Assembly (NCBI GenBank): GCA_964453995.1
Contig: CAYVQC010000021.1
Coordinates: 1-62,646 of the forward strand
From: SKVR01 sp964453995
GTDB taxonomy: Bacteria > Bacteroidota > Bacteroidia > Bacteroidales > UBA7960
Direction of reading: 5' to 3'
DNA: 62,646 nucleotides
Shown here: piece after piece, positions 35,516-44,829 of the stretch
How positions within the stretch are numbered: the stretch's first letter is position 1
Layout: each line of letters starts with the position of its first letter
Made by a program: the position numbers and the translations under genes
Notes under the pieces: model-generated
What the model saw: only the letters and a program-made list of their open reading frames with translations
Databases searched by the model: none
Told to the model about the DNA's origin: nothing

Positions 35516-37129
35516 CTAGCGGTACCTGATGTTCATTTTGTCAAAGGTATCATCCTGGATAATCTCTTTGGCTTTGAGAAACACTTCATCGTCTTGCATG
35601 CGGATCTGTATAAAAGCACTGAAATCCCAAAGATTCCTGGCGATCAAGGCCTTTAACTGGATATTCATAAATTCGTCCTCCATTTCATCCGTATCTTCCG
35701 TCCGCTCTATGCCTTGTGATTCTGCATGTTGGTAAAGCTTTTCGAGTAGGGCATCATCAACCGTAAAACCTGCCATATAACTTTCAATATCAGGATATTT
35801 CCTCAGCAAGGTTTCTCTGTTGGCATTGGCATGTTCGATACTAAAGGTATTGATGGCTCCGCTTCGGAGCAATTGAGAGTAATAGTCAGAAACCCGGCTG
35901 GTATCGAGTGGGATAAAGAAGTCAGGCATTATGCCACCGCCACCAAAAACCTCACGGTTATTGATTTTTGTAGTATAGCGCAAGGAATCGGGGAAGGTAA
36001 TGTTTTCATCACTTACCAGTTCTCCACTTTCAAGCCTTGTCATAAGATCGTTGTAGTATTCTTCATTGCCTTCTTCAAAAGGTTTTTGAATACTGCGGCC
36101 GGTAGGTGTCATGTAGCGTGCCGTGGTAAGCCTGATGGCACTTCCATCAGGAAGGTCAAAAGGACGCTGAACCAGGCCCTTGCCAAAGGATCGACGTCCG
36201 ACCAACAACCCCCTGTCCCAATCCTGCACTGCACCTGCAACAATTTCACTTGCCGAGGCACTGCCTTCATTGATCATGATTACCAGTTTGCCTGATTTAA
36301 AGTTTCCGGCATTGGTTGAGTTAAATCTTTGTGTAGGTGCCGCATTTCCTTCGGTATATACGATCAGTTTTTCGCGCTCAAAGAACTGGTCGGCCAGGTC
36401 GATGGCCACATCCAGGAAGCCACCGGAATTATATGTAAGGTCAAGGATCAGGTGCATCATTCCCTGGGCCATAAGGTCGTTCATGGCTGTTCTGAATTCG
36501 CTCATTGTTGTTCTGGAAAACCGGTTCAGCTTAATGTATCCGATTTCTGGTGTTGCCATGAAAGCGGCATCGAGCGAATTAATGGGAATTTTGTCGCGGG
36601 TAATGGTAAATTCAAGATCGGAATCAACGCCACGGCGGTAAACACCAACCTTTACGCGGGTACCTTTCTCGCCTCTAAGGCGCTCCATTACAAATTCATT
36701 GGTAACCTCACTGCCTGTGGCCTTTTCTCCATCAATGGATATAATTCTGTCGCCAGGAAGAATTCCAACTTTTTCACTGGGCCCTCCCGGTACCGGAGAA
36801 ACAACCACAATAGTATCATTGATAATATTGAACTGTACTCCAATGCCCTCGAAACTTCCCTGAAGGGGTTCATTGGCCCTCTGCAGCTCCTCTGCAGACA
36901 AATAGACAGAATGGGGATCCAACTCGCGCAGCATCCCTCTGATGGCATCTTCTACCAGCTGATCATCCTCTACGGGATCAACATAAGCATAACTAACAAT
37001 CCGAAGGGCATGTATGAATTTTTCTGCTGATTCTGCAGATCCCTGCCCTGACGAGGGAAGCGCTATTGCCAGCAAAATGAAACACACAAAAATATTACGG
37101 GCGTTAGTAAATAGATTTTTCCTGATCAT
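35516..37129 (-). CDS. S41 C-terminal processing peptidase
   Basis: A 537-residue exported serine protease. A signal peptide ends near residue 29 (ALPSSGQG). A helical N-domain (30-85) is followed by a PDZ domain (~90-165, GIGVQF and VGILPGDRIISIDG) and the protease core. The Ser-Lys dyad is Ser292 in NEGSASASE and Lys317 in RSFGKGLVQ, 25 residues apart as in CtpA/CtpB. A C-terminal helical extension (~440-537) completes it. CtpA-type enzymes trim or degrade envelope proteins in the periplasm. Its own -7 box lies 136 nt upstream. Confidence 0.92.
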   Translation of the reverse strand: MIRKNLFTNARNIFVCFILLAIALPSSGQGSAESAEKFIHALRIVSYAYVDPVEDDQLVEDAIRGMLRELDPHSVYLSAEELQRANEPLQGSFEGIGVQFNIINDTIVVVSPVPGGPSEKVGILPGDRIISIDGEKATGSEVTNEFVMERLRGEKGTRVKVGVYRRGVDSDLEFTITRDKIPINSLDAAFMATPEIGYIKLNRFSRTTMSEFRTAMNDLMAQGMMHLILDLTYNSGGFLDVAIDLADQFFEREKLIVYTEGNAAPTQRFNSTNAGNFKSGKLVIMINEGSASASEIVAGAVQDWDRGLLVGRRSFGKGLVQRPFDLPDGSAIRLTTARYMTPTGRSIQKPFEEGNEEYYNDLMTRLESGELVSDENITFPDSLRYTTKINNREVFGGGGIMPDFFIPLDTSRVSDYYSQLLRSGAINTFSIEHANANRETLLRKYPDIESYMAGFTVDDALLEKLYQHAESQGIERTEDTDEMEDEFMNIQLKALIARNLWDFSAFIQIRMQDDEVFLKAKEIIQDDTFDKMNIRYR

Positions 37130-37264
37130 TACAAAGTATTTTAATACAACATTTACAATTGGAGTAGCATCCAGTCTGTTTTTTTTATTTCTATGAAACG
37201 ATTTCGCATCACAGTCCCCCTTTAAAACAAGCCTGGAAATCTATTGTTTATTTCCTGCAGATGG

Positions 37265-37272
37265 CAAAAGTA
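37265..37272 (-). promoter_or_regulatory. Putative -7 box of the S41 peptidase gene
   Basis: Minus-strand TACTTTTG (37272-37265) fits TAnnTTTG, in the 205-bp gap after the methyltransferase gene. The -33 element is weak. Confidence 0.3.
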
Positions 37273-37334
37273 GCCAAATCATATCAATAGGTTTTTCAAT
37301 TTACTTGCAAAAAAACATAAAACCTTTGAATCTG

Positions 37335-38111
37335 TTAGTATTCACTCTTCATTTGCAAGAGCCAGGTGCCGGTTACAATATCAGTTTCAAGCATTTGAAA
37401 TTCAAACACCTGGGAAGCCACATAATCATCAAAGAGTTTTTTCTTTTCGGGGTATTGAAGGGCCAGCTCAGCGGCCCGTCTTTTTATGTTTTCAAGCACC
37501 ATCCTGTCTGTACTTTCCAGGATGCTGCGGTCGAATATTTCTTCATCAATAACCTCAAAACCTGCATTTTCAATTTGCTGAAAGAAAACCTGCTTATCTG
37601 GACAACGGTCGTATGAACCTGAATAACCCTCTTCAAGATATCCATCGTCGAGTATGACAAATCCGTCCGTTTTCAGAACGCTTCTTAACTGCCTTAACGA
37701 TTGATGAATATCACCCAACAGCGGACCCACCGCACCCAGAACCACAATGTCCATCCCGGAAAATTCAGATATCAGCATCCTGCCATCCCCTTGGATAAAA
37801 CGACAGCGCTCAGCAACACCCTCAGCATCAGCAAAGAGCTTAGCACTCTCAATGAACTCTTCAATGTAATCTATCCCTGTAATTTTGCAGTTAAGATTTT
37901 TGGCCAGGTAAACTGTAACAGCACCCTTACCACAACCCAGATCAAGAATGTTAACCTGATCTGAAGATACATTGCCGCGTATCAAATCAAGCATAACAAC
38001 TGGATCAGAGCCTATTTCGCGCAGATCCTGCAAAAGGTAAGGCAGGTGCGGTAATAGTTCGGGTAGGTTGCCATCAAGTGATTCTACTACTCTCTGCGAG
38101 ATATCTTTCAT
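37335..38111 (-). CDS. Class I SAM-dependent methyltransferase
   Basis: A 258-residue cytosolic Rossmann-fold methyltransferase. SAM-binding motif I is VNILDLGCGKGAVTVYLA near 53-70, the acidic motif II is ITGIDYIEEF, and FIQGDGRML follows. The C-terminal half is not diagnostic, so the acceptor is unknown. Its ATG overlaps the stop of the upstream alpha/beta-hydrolase gene in an ATGA arrangement (38111-38108), implying translational coupling and perhaps a shared pathway. Confidence 0.87.
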   Translation of the reverse strand: MKDISQRVVESLDGNLPELLPHLPYLLQDLREIGSDPVVMLDLIRGNVSSDQVNILDLGCGKGAVTVYLAKNLNCKITGIDYIEEFIESAKLFADAEGVAERCRFIQGDGRMLISEFSGMDIVVLGAVGPLLGDIHQSLRQLRSVLKTDGFVILDDGYLEEGYSGSYDRCPDKQVFFQQIENAGFEVIDEEIFDRSILESTDRMVLENIKRRAAELALQYPEKKKLFDDYVASQVFEFQMLETDIVTGTWLLQMKSEY

Positions 38112-40504
38112 GGAATTGGGGTGTTGAAAAATCCAATATTATTCACAGCGATAACACCTGTCTCGGTAATATCGAATACAAATGCTATTTCCACTATATT
38201 TTCCGGATCCACTTGTGAATCTACAGTGCCAAGCTCTTCAAGCGGGAAAAAGTAATATTGCAGGATATTTTCACTTCTTCCTGCGGTTTGCATAAAAGCA
38301 AGTTTGGTAAGTTGCCTTTCAAGGGTAGATTGCAGAGGGGCAAATGCCGAGAGAGGGAACTCCACGATCCTTCCTTCCATGTCGGTGAGCCGTATGGTAA
38401 AATCAATAAAGTCGGGTTCATCGGCCTCTTCATTTTCATCTCCTTCATTTTCTTCGTCCGTACCAGCCTCTTCGTCTACGTTTTCTTCAACCGTATTCTC
38501 TTCAACTTGCTCTTCAGAATTATTTTTGCCGGCGTCATGCTGTCCTTTCACCCTGGGAGGATCGGTATATTTGCCCAGTTCTGTAAGGGCAAATGTAAGT
38601 GTGGTCTGTCCGTTGGTATTAATGGCACCTTCAGGCAATTTTATGCACCAAGACGGCTGCAGGGTATCATTATCTTTGTTGTTCCATCCCAGCACTACTG
38701 CCTGGCTATCGTAATCTCCCCAATTGAGAGACAATTTTTGTTCCCGCCATTCACTTAGATCGGTGCCAACGATTATGCTTCCGGGTATGCTGGCAGTTGA
38801 AAGGTCGAAATCTTCCTGGAATGTGGCAATAAAAGATGATCCGGGCTGCTCGTATTGCGTAATATAAACCGTTTCGGGCAGCCACTGGCGCCCTGTTCTG
38901 TAATCCTTGAAAAACGTACGGTATGCATCATTTTTTTTAAGGGTAGCTTCGAGAAATGCACTAATATAAGTCTCAGAAATTTTCAGTTGTTCTGATAAGG
39001 GAAGAAGTTGGCCTAGGTTGAAAAAATTGATCCGCGGACTGGGGCCATCCTTATTTCCCCAAACGGTATTGAACTGACCATGGTTGGCAGCCCAGATGTA
39101 TACTCCTGCCTTGAAACCTTCAAATGTATCAGAGAATTGGATCCTGTTGAATTGTCGCATACCCTGGTAAGAACTTACATCGGCATCGTGAGAGCCCTGC
39201 AGCACCAGGTAGCTGACATCCTTCAGTCTGGTGCGCTCATTGGTGGGTTGGTATTGACCGTCGCAGGGAGCAATGGCCACAATACTACGTATGTTAAAGT
39301 TGAAATCAAAAAGCTCGTTGGCATTATCAGGATAATATGGCAAGTTGTTGAATAAAGCAGCATGGGCAACGGCCTCTCCCCCCCTGGAATGGCCTATCAG
39401 TGCAATATTGTTCATATCTGCTTTCCCCCCGAAAAGGTGCCCGGGATCATTGTTCCAGGTTTGCCATGCTTCAAGGTGTTTTAAGAGAAGCCATCCACGG
39501 GCATCGTTTTCATTGCTCAGACCATCGAAGAAATTGGTGTACGAGCCATTGAGAAAGTTTTGATCAACAGAAGCCAGAATGTAACCCCGTGAGGCCAGAA
39601 GCTTACCCAGGTATTCATAACCAGGATCGGAATAATCCTGAGCCAAGTGGTTACCATGCACTACCAGCACAAGGGGAAAAGGGCCTGTTCCGTCAGGATA
39701 CCATACTTTTGCGTTGAGGGGAAGTTCGGTGTTGTCAAAGCCAAAGTAGCGTGTTCTCATTTTTCCGCTAAAGCCTGACCATTTTGACAGAAAGGTTGAC
39801 CCATCAACACTTGGTGTGGTAAGATCAGCATCTTCGCCGAATTCAGGCCTGTGCTTGTCAAGTCCACTGCCATAAGTAAGGGTCAGTACAGGGAAAGATC
39901 CTTTCTCTGAAGGATCGGGTATAGGAAGCTGCGCTGGTATCCGGTCCCCACTCATAGCGGCATTGTCGGGAATGGGCTGGTGGCTGCCAGGCTGAACCAG
40001 CCATACCATGGAAAATACCAGCAGTACTGAACCAATGATAAGTGAAGCAGCAATGATTCCTCTTGAGAGCCGGTTACGCTTTTTCCAACGCTTGATGATC
40101 AAAAGAATGGCACCACCTACCAGGCCAAATGACAAGAGGCTAAAGGTAAGCACCAACAATGTTCCCGGCATGTTGAGATGCAAAAACAACATGGTACCGG
40201 GAATTGCGGCAACAATGGCCACCGACAACCAAAAAGGAATCTTGGCGATCAGTCGCAGTAACTCTATTGCCAACCATGCTGACAGGAAGGAAACAGATAA
40301 TACAAAGAGAATCAGCAAAACGGATGGTAGTACCCCAATGTACTTAGCCATCAGCATAGAAGAAATAATCGTAATGAGAGCGAAACCAATGAAAATACCC
40401 AGGGCTGCCCCCAACGCTGCTTTTTTACCTGGTAGCAGATAGTAAGATAGGGATGTCCTAATTTTTCTAAGTTTGCGCGAGAGGCTTTTGAAAAACTTTT
40501 TCAT
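38108..40504 (-). CDS. Membrane-anchored alpha/beta-hydrolase with an acidic insert
   Basis: A 798-residue protein. The ATG at 40504 is chosen; an in-frame TTG at 40549 would add 15 residues. A basic N-terminus is followed by four or five membrane helices (~28-170). An alpha/beta-hydrolase domain (~205-500) has FPLVLVVHGNH, the nucleophile Ser373 in GHSRGG, and probable acid and base Asp440 (GSHD) and His475 (NHGQFN). The beta-rich C-terminal region contains an extremely acidic run of Glu/Asp/Asn at ~657-700. The fold resembles chlorophyllase/acetylhydrolase-like esterases; the substrate is unknown. It is coupled to the methyltransferase. Confidence 0.8.
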   Translation of the reverse strand: MKKFFKSLSRKLRKIRTSLSYYLLPGKKAALGAALGIFIGFALITIISSMLMAKYIGVLPSVLLILFVLSVSFLSAWLAIELLRLIAKIPFWLSVAIVAAIPGTMLFLHLNMPGTLLVLTFSLLSFGLVGGAILLIIKRWKKRNRLSRGIIAASLIIGSVLLVFSMVWLVQPGSHQPIPDNAAMSGDRIPAQLPIPDPSEKGSFPVLTLTYGSGLDKHRPEFGEDADLTTPSVDGSTFLSKWSGFSGKMRTRYFGFDNTELPLNAKVWYPDGTGPFPLVLVVHGNHLAQDYSDPGYEYLGKLLASRGYILASVDQNFLNGSYTNFFDGLSNENDARGWLLLKHLEAWQTWNNDPGHLFGGKADMNNIALIGHSRGGEAVAHAALFNNLPYYPDNANELFDFNFNIRSIVAIAPCDGQYQPTNERTRLKDVSYLVLQGSHDADVSSYQGMRQFNRIQFSDTFEGFKAGVYIWAANHGQFNTVWGNKDGPSPRINFFNLGQLLPLSEQLKISETYISAFLEATLKKNDAYRTFFKDYRTGRQWLPETVYITQYEQPGSSFIATFQEDFDLSTASIPGSIIVGTDLSEWREQKLSLNWGDYDSQAVVLGWNNKDNDTLQPSWCIKLPEGAINTNGQTTLTFALTELGKYTDPPRVKGQHDAGKNNSEEQVEENTVEENVDEEAGTDEENEGDENEEADEPDFIDFTIRLTDMEGRIVEFPLSAFAPLQSTLERQLTKLAFMQTAGRSENILQYYFFPLEELGTVDSQVDPENIVEIAFVFDITETGVIAVNNIGFFNTPIP

Positions 40505-40762
40505 CTGCAGAAATGGATTTTGGTTTTTAACTTCGTTTCCTTTAGGCAAAAATTAATAGCAATAAGCTGAGTTAATCCAGCCAATTCAAATAAATAAGAC
40601 GCGGACGCTCAATATTTGTTACTTTTTGTGAAAAATTCCAATTAAAAATTAAGAAAATAAGGAAAAACCGCAGTTTACCGAAACAAAAAACCCAAAGTCA
40701 AGCTTATTGTAATCCTTTTCGTAATGCACTTATAACATGAAAGTTGTGTCTGTATACTAAAG

Positions 40763-42523
40763 CTAAGGTTTAACAATAAGCCTACTTCCGGCCACGCCCA
40801 TAGGTGAAATTGCTTTAAGGATATAAACAGCTGGTGGTAATACGGAAACATCAATAGCAAACTCGTTATTATTTACCTCATATTCCCAAACCAGGTTTCC
40901 ACGAATGTCATAAAGAGCCAGGGTTTCAACATCATTCAAACCCGTAACCGTAACAAGCCCGGAAGCAGGATTGGGATAAAACTCCAGGGTAAACTGAGCA
41001 TCTGAAAAAGGAGCCGATAAATATATACCCATTTCAATATCCAACCAGGTAGCCTGGTGATTTTGCACACTAACGTTGGGGATGTTTTTCGCGGGATATC
41101 CCGGTGCAGTAATAACAAGGTCGTAGTTTCCCTGAGCCAGGGGTCTGCTGAACCTGCCGTGGTCTTCTGAAGAAAAGACTTCAGAATTATCCTTGTCATA
41201 TCCGGTGATGGATACCACTGCCCTCAAGGGTTCACCGCTATTGATGTCGGTGATTCTGCCCTGTATGCCATAAAGACTCTGCTTCATGTAGTTGATCAGA
41301 GCGCGGTAATTGTATTCCCAATGGGCTGGCAGCAAAGTAGTGGGCAGAAGTTTGGTATCAGAAATCTCCAGGGTAAACTCCCTTTGGTGGGCATAATAAT
41401 TCATATAATCCTGCCTGCTGCCATACACAACATACCAATCGCCCCCGTGGGTAACTCCATTCTGGAAAGAAGGTCCCTGGGGATTCATATATCCGTCAGG
41501 GCTGTAATATCTTGCTGTATCAGCATACTCGTGCGAAACATACTGCCACCAGAAATGATCGGCATGGGTTTGCTCGGCAGAAAGCCACGAATCCCACGGA
41601 TAATTGACACATTCAATTCCCCCATGAATATTGGCCGACATCACAAACTGGTACTGCTCCACAAGATCCATCATGGCCTGGGTTTCAGGTTGAATAGGTT
41701 CGGCAGGCATTGCTACCGGGTTGGGATAATTGCGGTTCAGGTCAATGCCATTTACATTTCTTCGGGTTGCACCCACTACAGTACTATTATCAGTTGTATA
41801 CGTACCATCAGGGTTTTCATTGGGACAGATCCAAATTTCCAGGTTATTCAGCAACCAGGTAATCTCATCATTTTTATCATAATTATTGAGGAGATAATGG
41901 ATCATTCGAAGCATCAGGTTAAATCCTGTTGTTTCATCACCATGGATGGTAGCCGTATACATAAATCGTGGCCGGTCGTGCGACTCATCAACATTTGAGG
42001 TAATCCTGCCAAAGATGATCTTCCGCCCCGAGGCTAATGTCAGGATTTCCACTTTCTCAAAAAGATCGGGAAAGAGGTCTTCATATTGCTGCATCATGCT
42101 TTCATAAGCTTCATAGGTTGGATAAAAGTCCCACTGGCTTATGTTGGCCATATCAACGCTGGACAGCATGTTGAACTGGCTTTTGTCTGTTGCGTTTCCC
42201 GGGGCAGTGAGCAGCGTATAGCTGATATCATATTCCAGAAAGCGGGCAAATTCGCGCGGATTGGCGTTGGCAATGACCGTTCGGGTATGGGGATCAAAAA
42301 AGTCAATGGAAATTGTAGAGGAAAGTTGCTTTAAAACAGAATCTTCCCGGGCTTCAAACCGAAACCATACCTCAGTACCGGGTTGCTCGTCAAATGCTTT
42401 GCCCATGGTGGCAAGGGGGGGTTGAGCAATAGAGTACGAGGCAATAAAAAACCCTCCCAAAAAAAGAAGAATGGATATTTTCAAGCAGGGTCTTCTATGT
42501 GGACTATCGGGTTTGATTTGCAT
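40763..42523 (-). CDS. M14 zinc carboxypeptidase secreted by T9SS
   Basis: A 586-residue secreted metallopeptidase. A signal peptide ends near residue 33. The M14 domain (~130-415) shows zinc ligands His194 and Glu197 in TIHGDETTG and His300 in ANIHGG, substrate-binding NRNYPNP, and catalytic Glu386 in FTLEISDTK. A carboxypeptidase-regulatory-like beta domain (~416-500) and a T9SS type A sorting domain (FYPNPASGLVTV, LYDIRGNLV) follow. The enzyme would trim C-terminal residues from extracellular peptides. It starts 18 nt after dapA and ends the operon. Confidence 0.93.
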   Translation of the reverse strand: MQIKPDSPHRRPCLKISILLFLGGFFIASYSIAQPPLATMGKAFDEQPGTEVWFRFEAREDSVLKQLSSTISIDFFDPHTRTVIANANPREFARFLEYDISYTLLTAPGNATDKSQFNMLSSVDMANISQWDFYPTYEAYESMMQQYEDLFPDLFEKVEILTLASGRKIIFGRITSNVDESHDRPRFMYTATIHGDETTGFNLMLRMIHYLLNNYDKNDEITWLLNNLEIWICPNENPDGTYTTDNSTVVGATRRNVNGIDLNRNYPNPVAMPAEPIQPETQAMMDLVEQYQFVMSANIHGGIECVNYPWDSWLSAEQTHADHFWWQYVSHEYADTARYYSPDGYMNPQGPSFQNGVTHGGDWYVVYGSRQDYMNYYAHQREFTLEISDTKLLPTTLLPAHWEYNYRALINYMKQSLYGIQGRITDINSGEPLRAVVSITGYDKDNSEVFSSEDHGRFSRPLAQGNYDLVITAPGYPAKNIPNVSVQNHQATWLDIEMGIYLSAPFSDAQFTLEFYPNPASGLVTVTGLNDVETLALYDIRGNLVWEYEVNNNEFAIDVSVLPPAVYILKAISPMGVAGSRLIVKP

Positions 42524-42541
42524 TTTTCCGGGCTTGCGGTT

Positions 42542-43444
42542 CTAATGAAGTTCCTTAAAACTTTCGTTGAGCTGCGACAAAAGGTTGTAGGTTGATTTTC
42601 CAACTTTGGCAAGCGGAAGCCTCACATTGTTTTTGCTGAGTCCTTTTATGTCAAGTAAAGCTTTAACGCCTGATGGGCTTCCATCTGCGTAGATGGCTTC
42701 TATGATCTCGGCCAGTTTAAAGTGTAATTCCCGTGCCTTCACGTAGTCATTTTCCAGGCAATACTTTACCATTTGAGAGAATTCGCCAGGAAAAGCATTG
42801 GCAATTACAGAAATAACACCATCTCCTCCAATGGCCATAAAAGGCAATGTAAGTGCATCGTCACCTGAAATCACAAGGAATTCGTCCGGTCTTGCTTTAA
42901 TAATCCTTGAGCACTGGGCAAGATCGCCTGATGCTTCCTTGATGCCCAATATATTGGGAACCTCGTTAGCGATCTTCAAAACTGTTTCTGAATCCATATT
43001 AGAACCTGTACGCGAGGGCACATTGTACATAATAACCGGTACAGGGCTTTCGCCAGCTATTGCTTTATAATGATTATAAATGCCCCTGGGCTGAGGCTTA
43101 TTGTAATACGGGCTTACAGAAAGTATGGCGGAAATCCCGGTAAAATCAGTGCTTCTTATTTGGTTGATGATCTGGCGGGTGTTGTTTCCACCCATTCCGG
43201 TTACCACAGGTACTCTGTTGTCAACCATTTCGAGCCCGAAATTTAAAACAGCCGCCTTCTCATCTTCATTGAGCGTAACCGATTCGCCGGTAGTACCAAG
43301 AAAGACAATATAATCTACTTTTTGCTCTATCTGAAAATCAATCAGGTTTTCAAAGGATTTGAAATCAATACTACCATCACGGTGAAATGGAGTTATAATG
43401 GCTACTCCTGTTCCCTGGAATTTATTCTTTGCTTGCTGGGCCAT
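42542..43444 (-). CDS. dapA: 4-hydroxy-tetrahydrodipicolinate synthase
   Basis: A 300-residue TIM-barrel aldolase that condenses pyruvate with aspartate semialdehyde in lysine and diaminopimelate synthesis. The Schiff-base lysine is Lys169 in GIKEASGD and the proton-relay tyrosine is Tyr140 in IMYNVPSRTG. The pyruvate-carboxylate loop GTTGE is at 50-54. Length is standard. The start overlaps the upstream DUF6913 gene by 23 nt, so translation is probably coupled. Confidence 0.95.
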   Translation of the reverse strand: MAQQAKNKFQGTGVAIITPFHRDGSIDFKSFENLIDFQIEQKVDYIVFLGTTGESVTLNEDEKAAVLNFGLEMVDNRVPVVTGMGGNNTRQIINQIRSTDFTGISAILSVSPYYNKPQPRGIYNHYKAIAGESPVPVIMYNVPSRTGSNMDSETVLKIANEVPNILGIKEASGDLAQCSRIIKARPDEFLVISGDDALTLPFMAIGGDGVISVIANAFPGEFSQMVKYCLENDYVKARELHFKLAEIIEAIYADGSPSGVKALLDIKGLSKNNVRLPLAKVGKSTYNLLSQLNESFKELH

Positions 43445-43985
43445 TGTTTATCATTTTTAAGTAGTGGATAACTTGACTGCTGGTTTCTTCAATGGAATTA
43501 TTGTCATCCACCTGCAGCATCAGATCATATATATCGATATATTTTTCAACATAGCGCCCGGTTTTCATTCTTGCCTTCGATATGGCACAGAGATACTTCA
43601 CCAGGTGAAAATCCGAAGGAGTAAGATCGATCAAAAGATCATATTCCGCATCAATAAAATCTTTTACGTTTTGGGCTGTGGGCTTCTGGTTCCACGCAAA
43701 AGATTTTGCATCGCAAAAATCATAAACCAACTGGGGAAAACAATAATCTGGTCTTTTTTTCTGATTGACAAATCCCATAGTTTTCACCTTCTTCTGATCA
43801 TCCTGGAGCTTCTTAACCAGCTGAACAATATGGCGATAGTTGTGCTCCTCTGATGCATCATACAAAATCCCCAGGTTTTTTACCTGCGAATATCCCAACA
43901 GTTTTTTGTTCCTGGCAACCTTTTTATGAGCTCTTTTCAGAAACCACTCCCGGGTACTATCCTTAATGTCTTTAATGATTTTCAC
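43422..43985 (-). CDS. DUF6913 family protein
   Basis: A 187-residue, basic, cytosolic protein of unknown function. The pattern KNLGILYDASEEHNYRHIVQLVKKL near 36-60, FPQLVYDFCDAKSF, and DLLIDLTPSDFHLVKYLCAIS near 115-135 match what I recall as DUF6913 of Bacteroidota, commonly located beside dapA. No catalytic motif is evident. It heads the operon DUF6913-dapA-M14 peptidase and overlaps dapA by 23 nt. Confidence 0.75.
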   Translation of the reverse strand: MKIIKDIKDSTREWFLKRAHKKVARNKKLLGYSQVKNLGILYDASEEHNYRHIVQLVKKLQDDQKKVKTMGFVNQKKRPDYCFPQLVYDFCDAKSFAWNQKPTAQNVKDFIDAEYDLLIDLTPSDFHLVKYLCAISKARMKTGRYVEKYIDIYDLMLQVDDNNSIEETSSQVIHYLKMINNGPASKE

Positions 43986-44052
43986 GTAAACTTTCTCTTA
44001 ATGGGTTCTACTTTTCAAAACGCTGTCCCTAACAACGACCAAATATAATAAA

Positions 44053-44574
44053 TTATTGATTGTGTTCTCTTTTCAGGGCATGAATCACTTCTCCTATGTA
44101 TATCCGGTGATAATCGCGTGAAGGGTACATTTTATGAATGGCCTTATCTAGAAAAAATTCAGGTTTTATATCGTCATAATACAATTTGCGACATTCCATT
44201 ACAATCCTGGCTTCTTCAAAAAATACATTGCCCTTAGGGGTTGTTGTGGCCCTTAAGCCCTGGGTGCTCATTTTTTCAATATCTCTTCCTGAATTTGTTC
44301 CCAGCATTGTAAGGATATCCTTGTATTTTGTGCCGAAAAAACTCAGGGTAAAATGATCATGCTTCTCAATAAAGTCGAAGGTATACCGTTGGGGTCTCAC
44401 AAAAATAATGGCTACGGGTTTGTTCCACAAAACCCCACAGCCTCCCCAGCTGGCCGTCATCATATTGTAGCTGCCGGTAGTTCCTGCAGTGATCAACATC
44501 CAGTCTTTTCCAACCAGCCGGAAAATACTCTCATCTATTTTATATGGGTCAATACTCTGAAAATCAACACTCAT
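44053..44574 (-). CDS. Flavin reductase family protein
   Basis: A 173-residue FMN-binding split-barrel protein. GKDWMLITAGTTGSYNMMTASWGGCGVLW near 23-51 is the flavin-contact region, followed by AIIFVRPQRYTFDFI and HFTLSFF. Family members reduce flavin with NAD(P)H or act as flavoproteins. Length is typical. It is divergent from the MBL-fold gene and carries its own -7 box upstream. Confidence 0.88.
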   Translation of the reverse strand: MSVDFQSIDPYKIDESIFRLVGKDWMLITAGTTGSYNMMTASWGGCGVLWNKPVAIIFVRPQRYTFDFIEKHDHFTLSFFGTKYKDILTMLGTNSGRDIEKMSTQGLRATTTPKGNVFFEEARIVMECRKLYYDDIKPEFFLDKAIHKMYPSRDYHRIYIGEVIHALKREHNQ

Positions 44575-44626
44575 AATATTCCTGTTATATTTTATTCCAT
44601 ATTTATCTTGAATTTGCGAAAGTACC

Positions 44627-44634
44627 CAAAATTA
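44627..44634 (-). promoter_or_regulatory. Putative -7 box of the flavin reductase gene
   Basis: Minus-strand TAATTTTG (44634-44627) fits TAnnTTTG, 52 nt before the ATG at 44574. No -33 box at standard spacing was found. Confidence 0.35.
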
Positions 44635-44829
44635 GACTTAAAACAAATTCCCCTGAACATACTATTTCAACAGAAAATAAACTCACTGCAGCAAAAGGAT
44701 AGGATGGGAAAAAGTGTGATACTACGGGATTAAATTGACGCGGGAAAGAACTTTATGGATGATAAGAAGGTTTATAGCAGTATTGACTATCTTCGCCTCT
44801 CTTAATGAAAAAAGGACATACAAACTGAT

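Noticed and set aside
36329..37030. 233-codon plus-strand open frame
   Set aside because: Antisense to the S41 peptidase. No recognisable domain.
40505..40549. Upstream TTG start for the membrane hydrolase
   Set aside because: It adds 15 polar residues ahead of a normal ATG with a basic N-terminus preceding the membrane helices. The ATG at 40504 is simpler.
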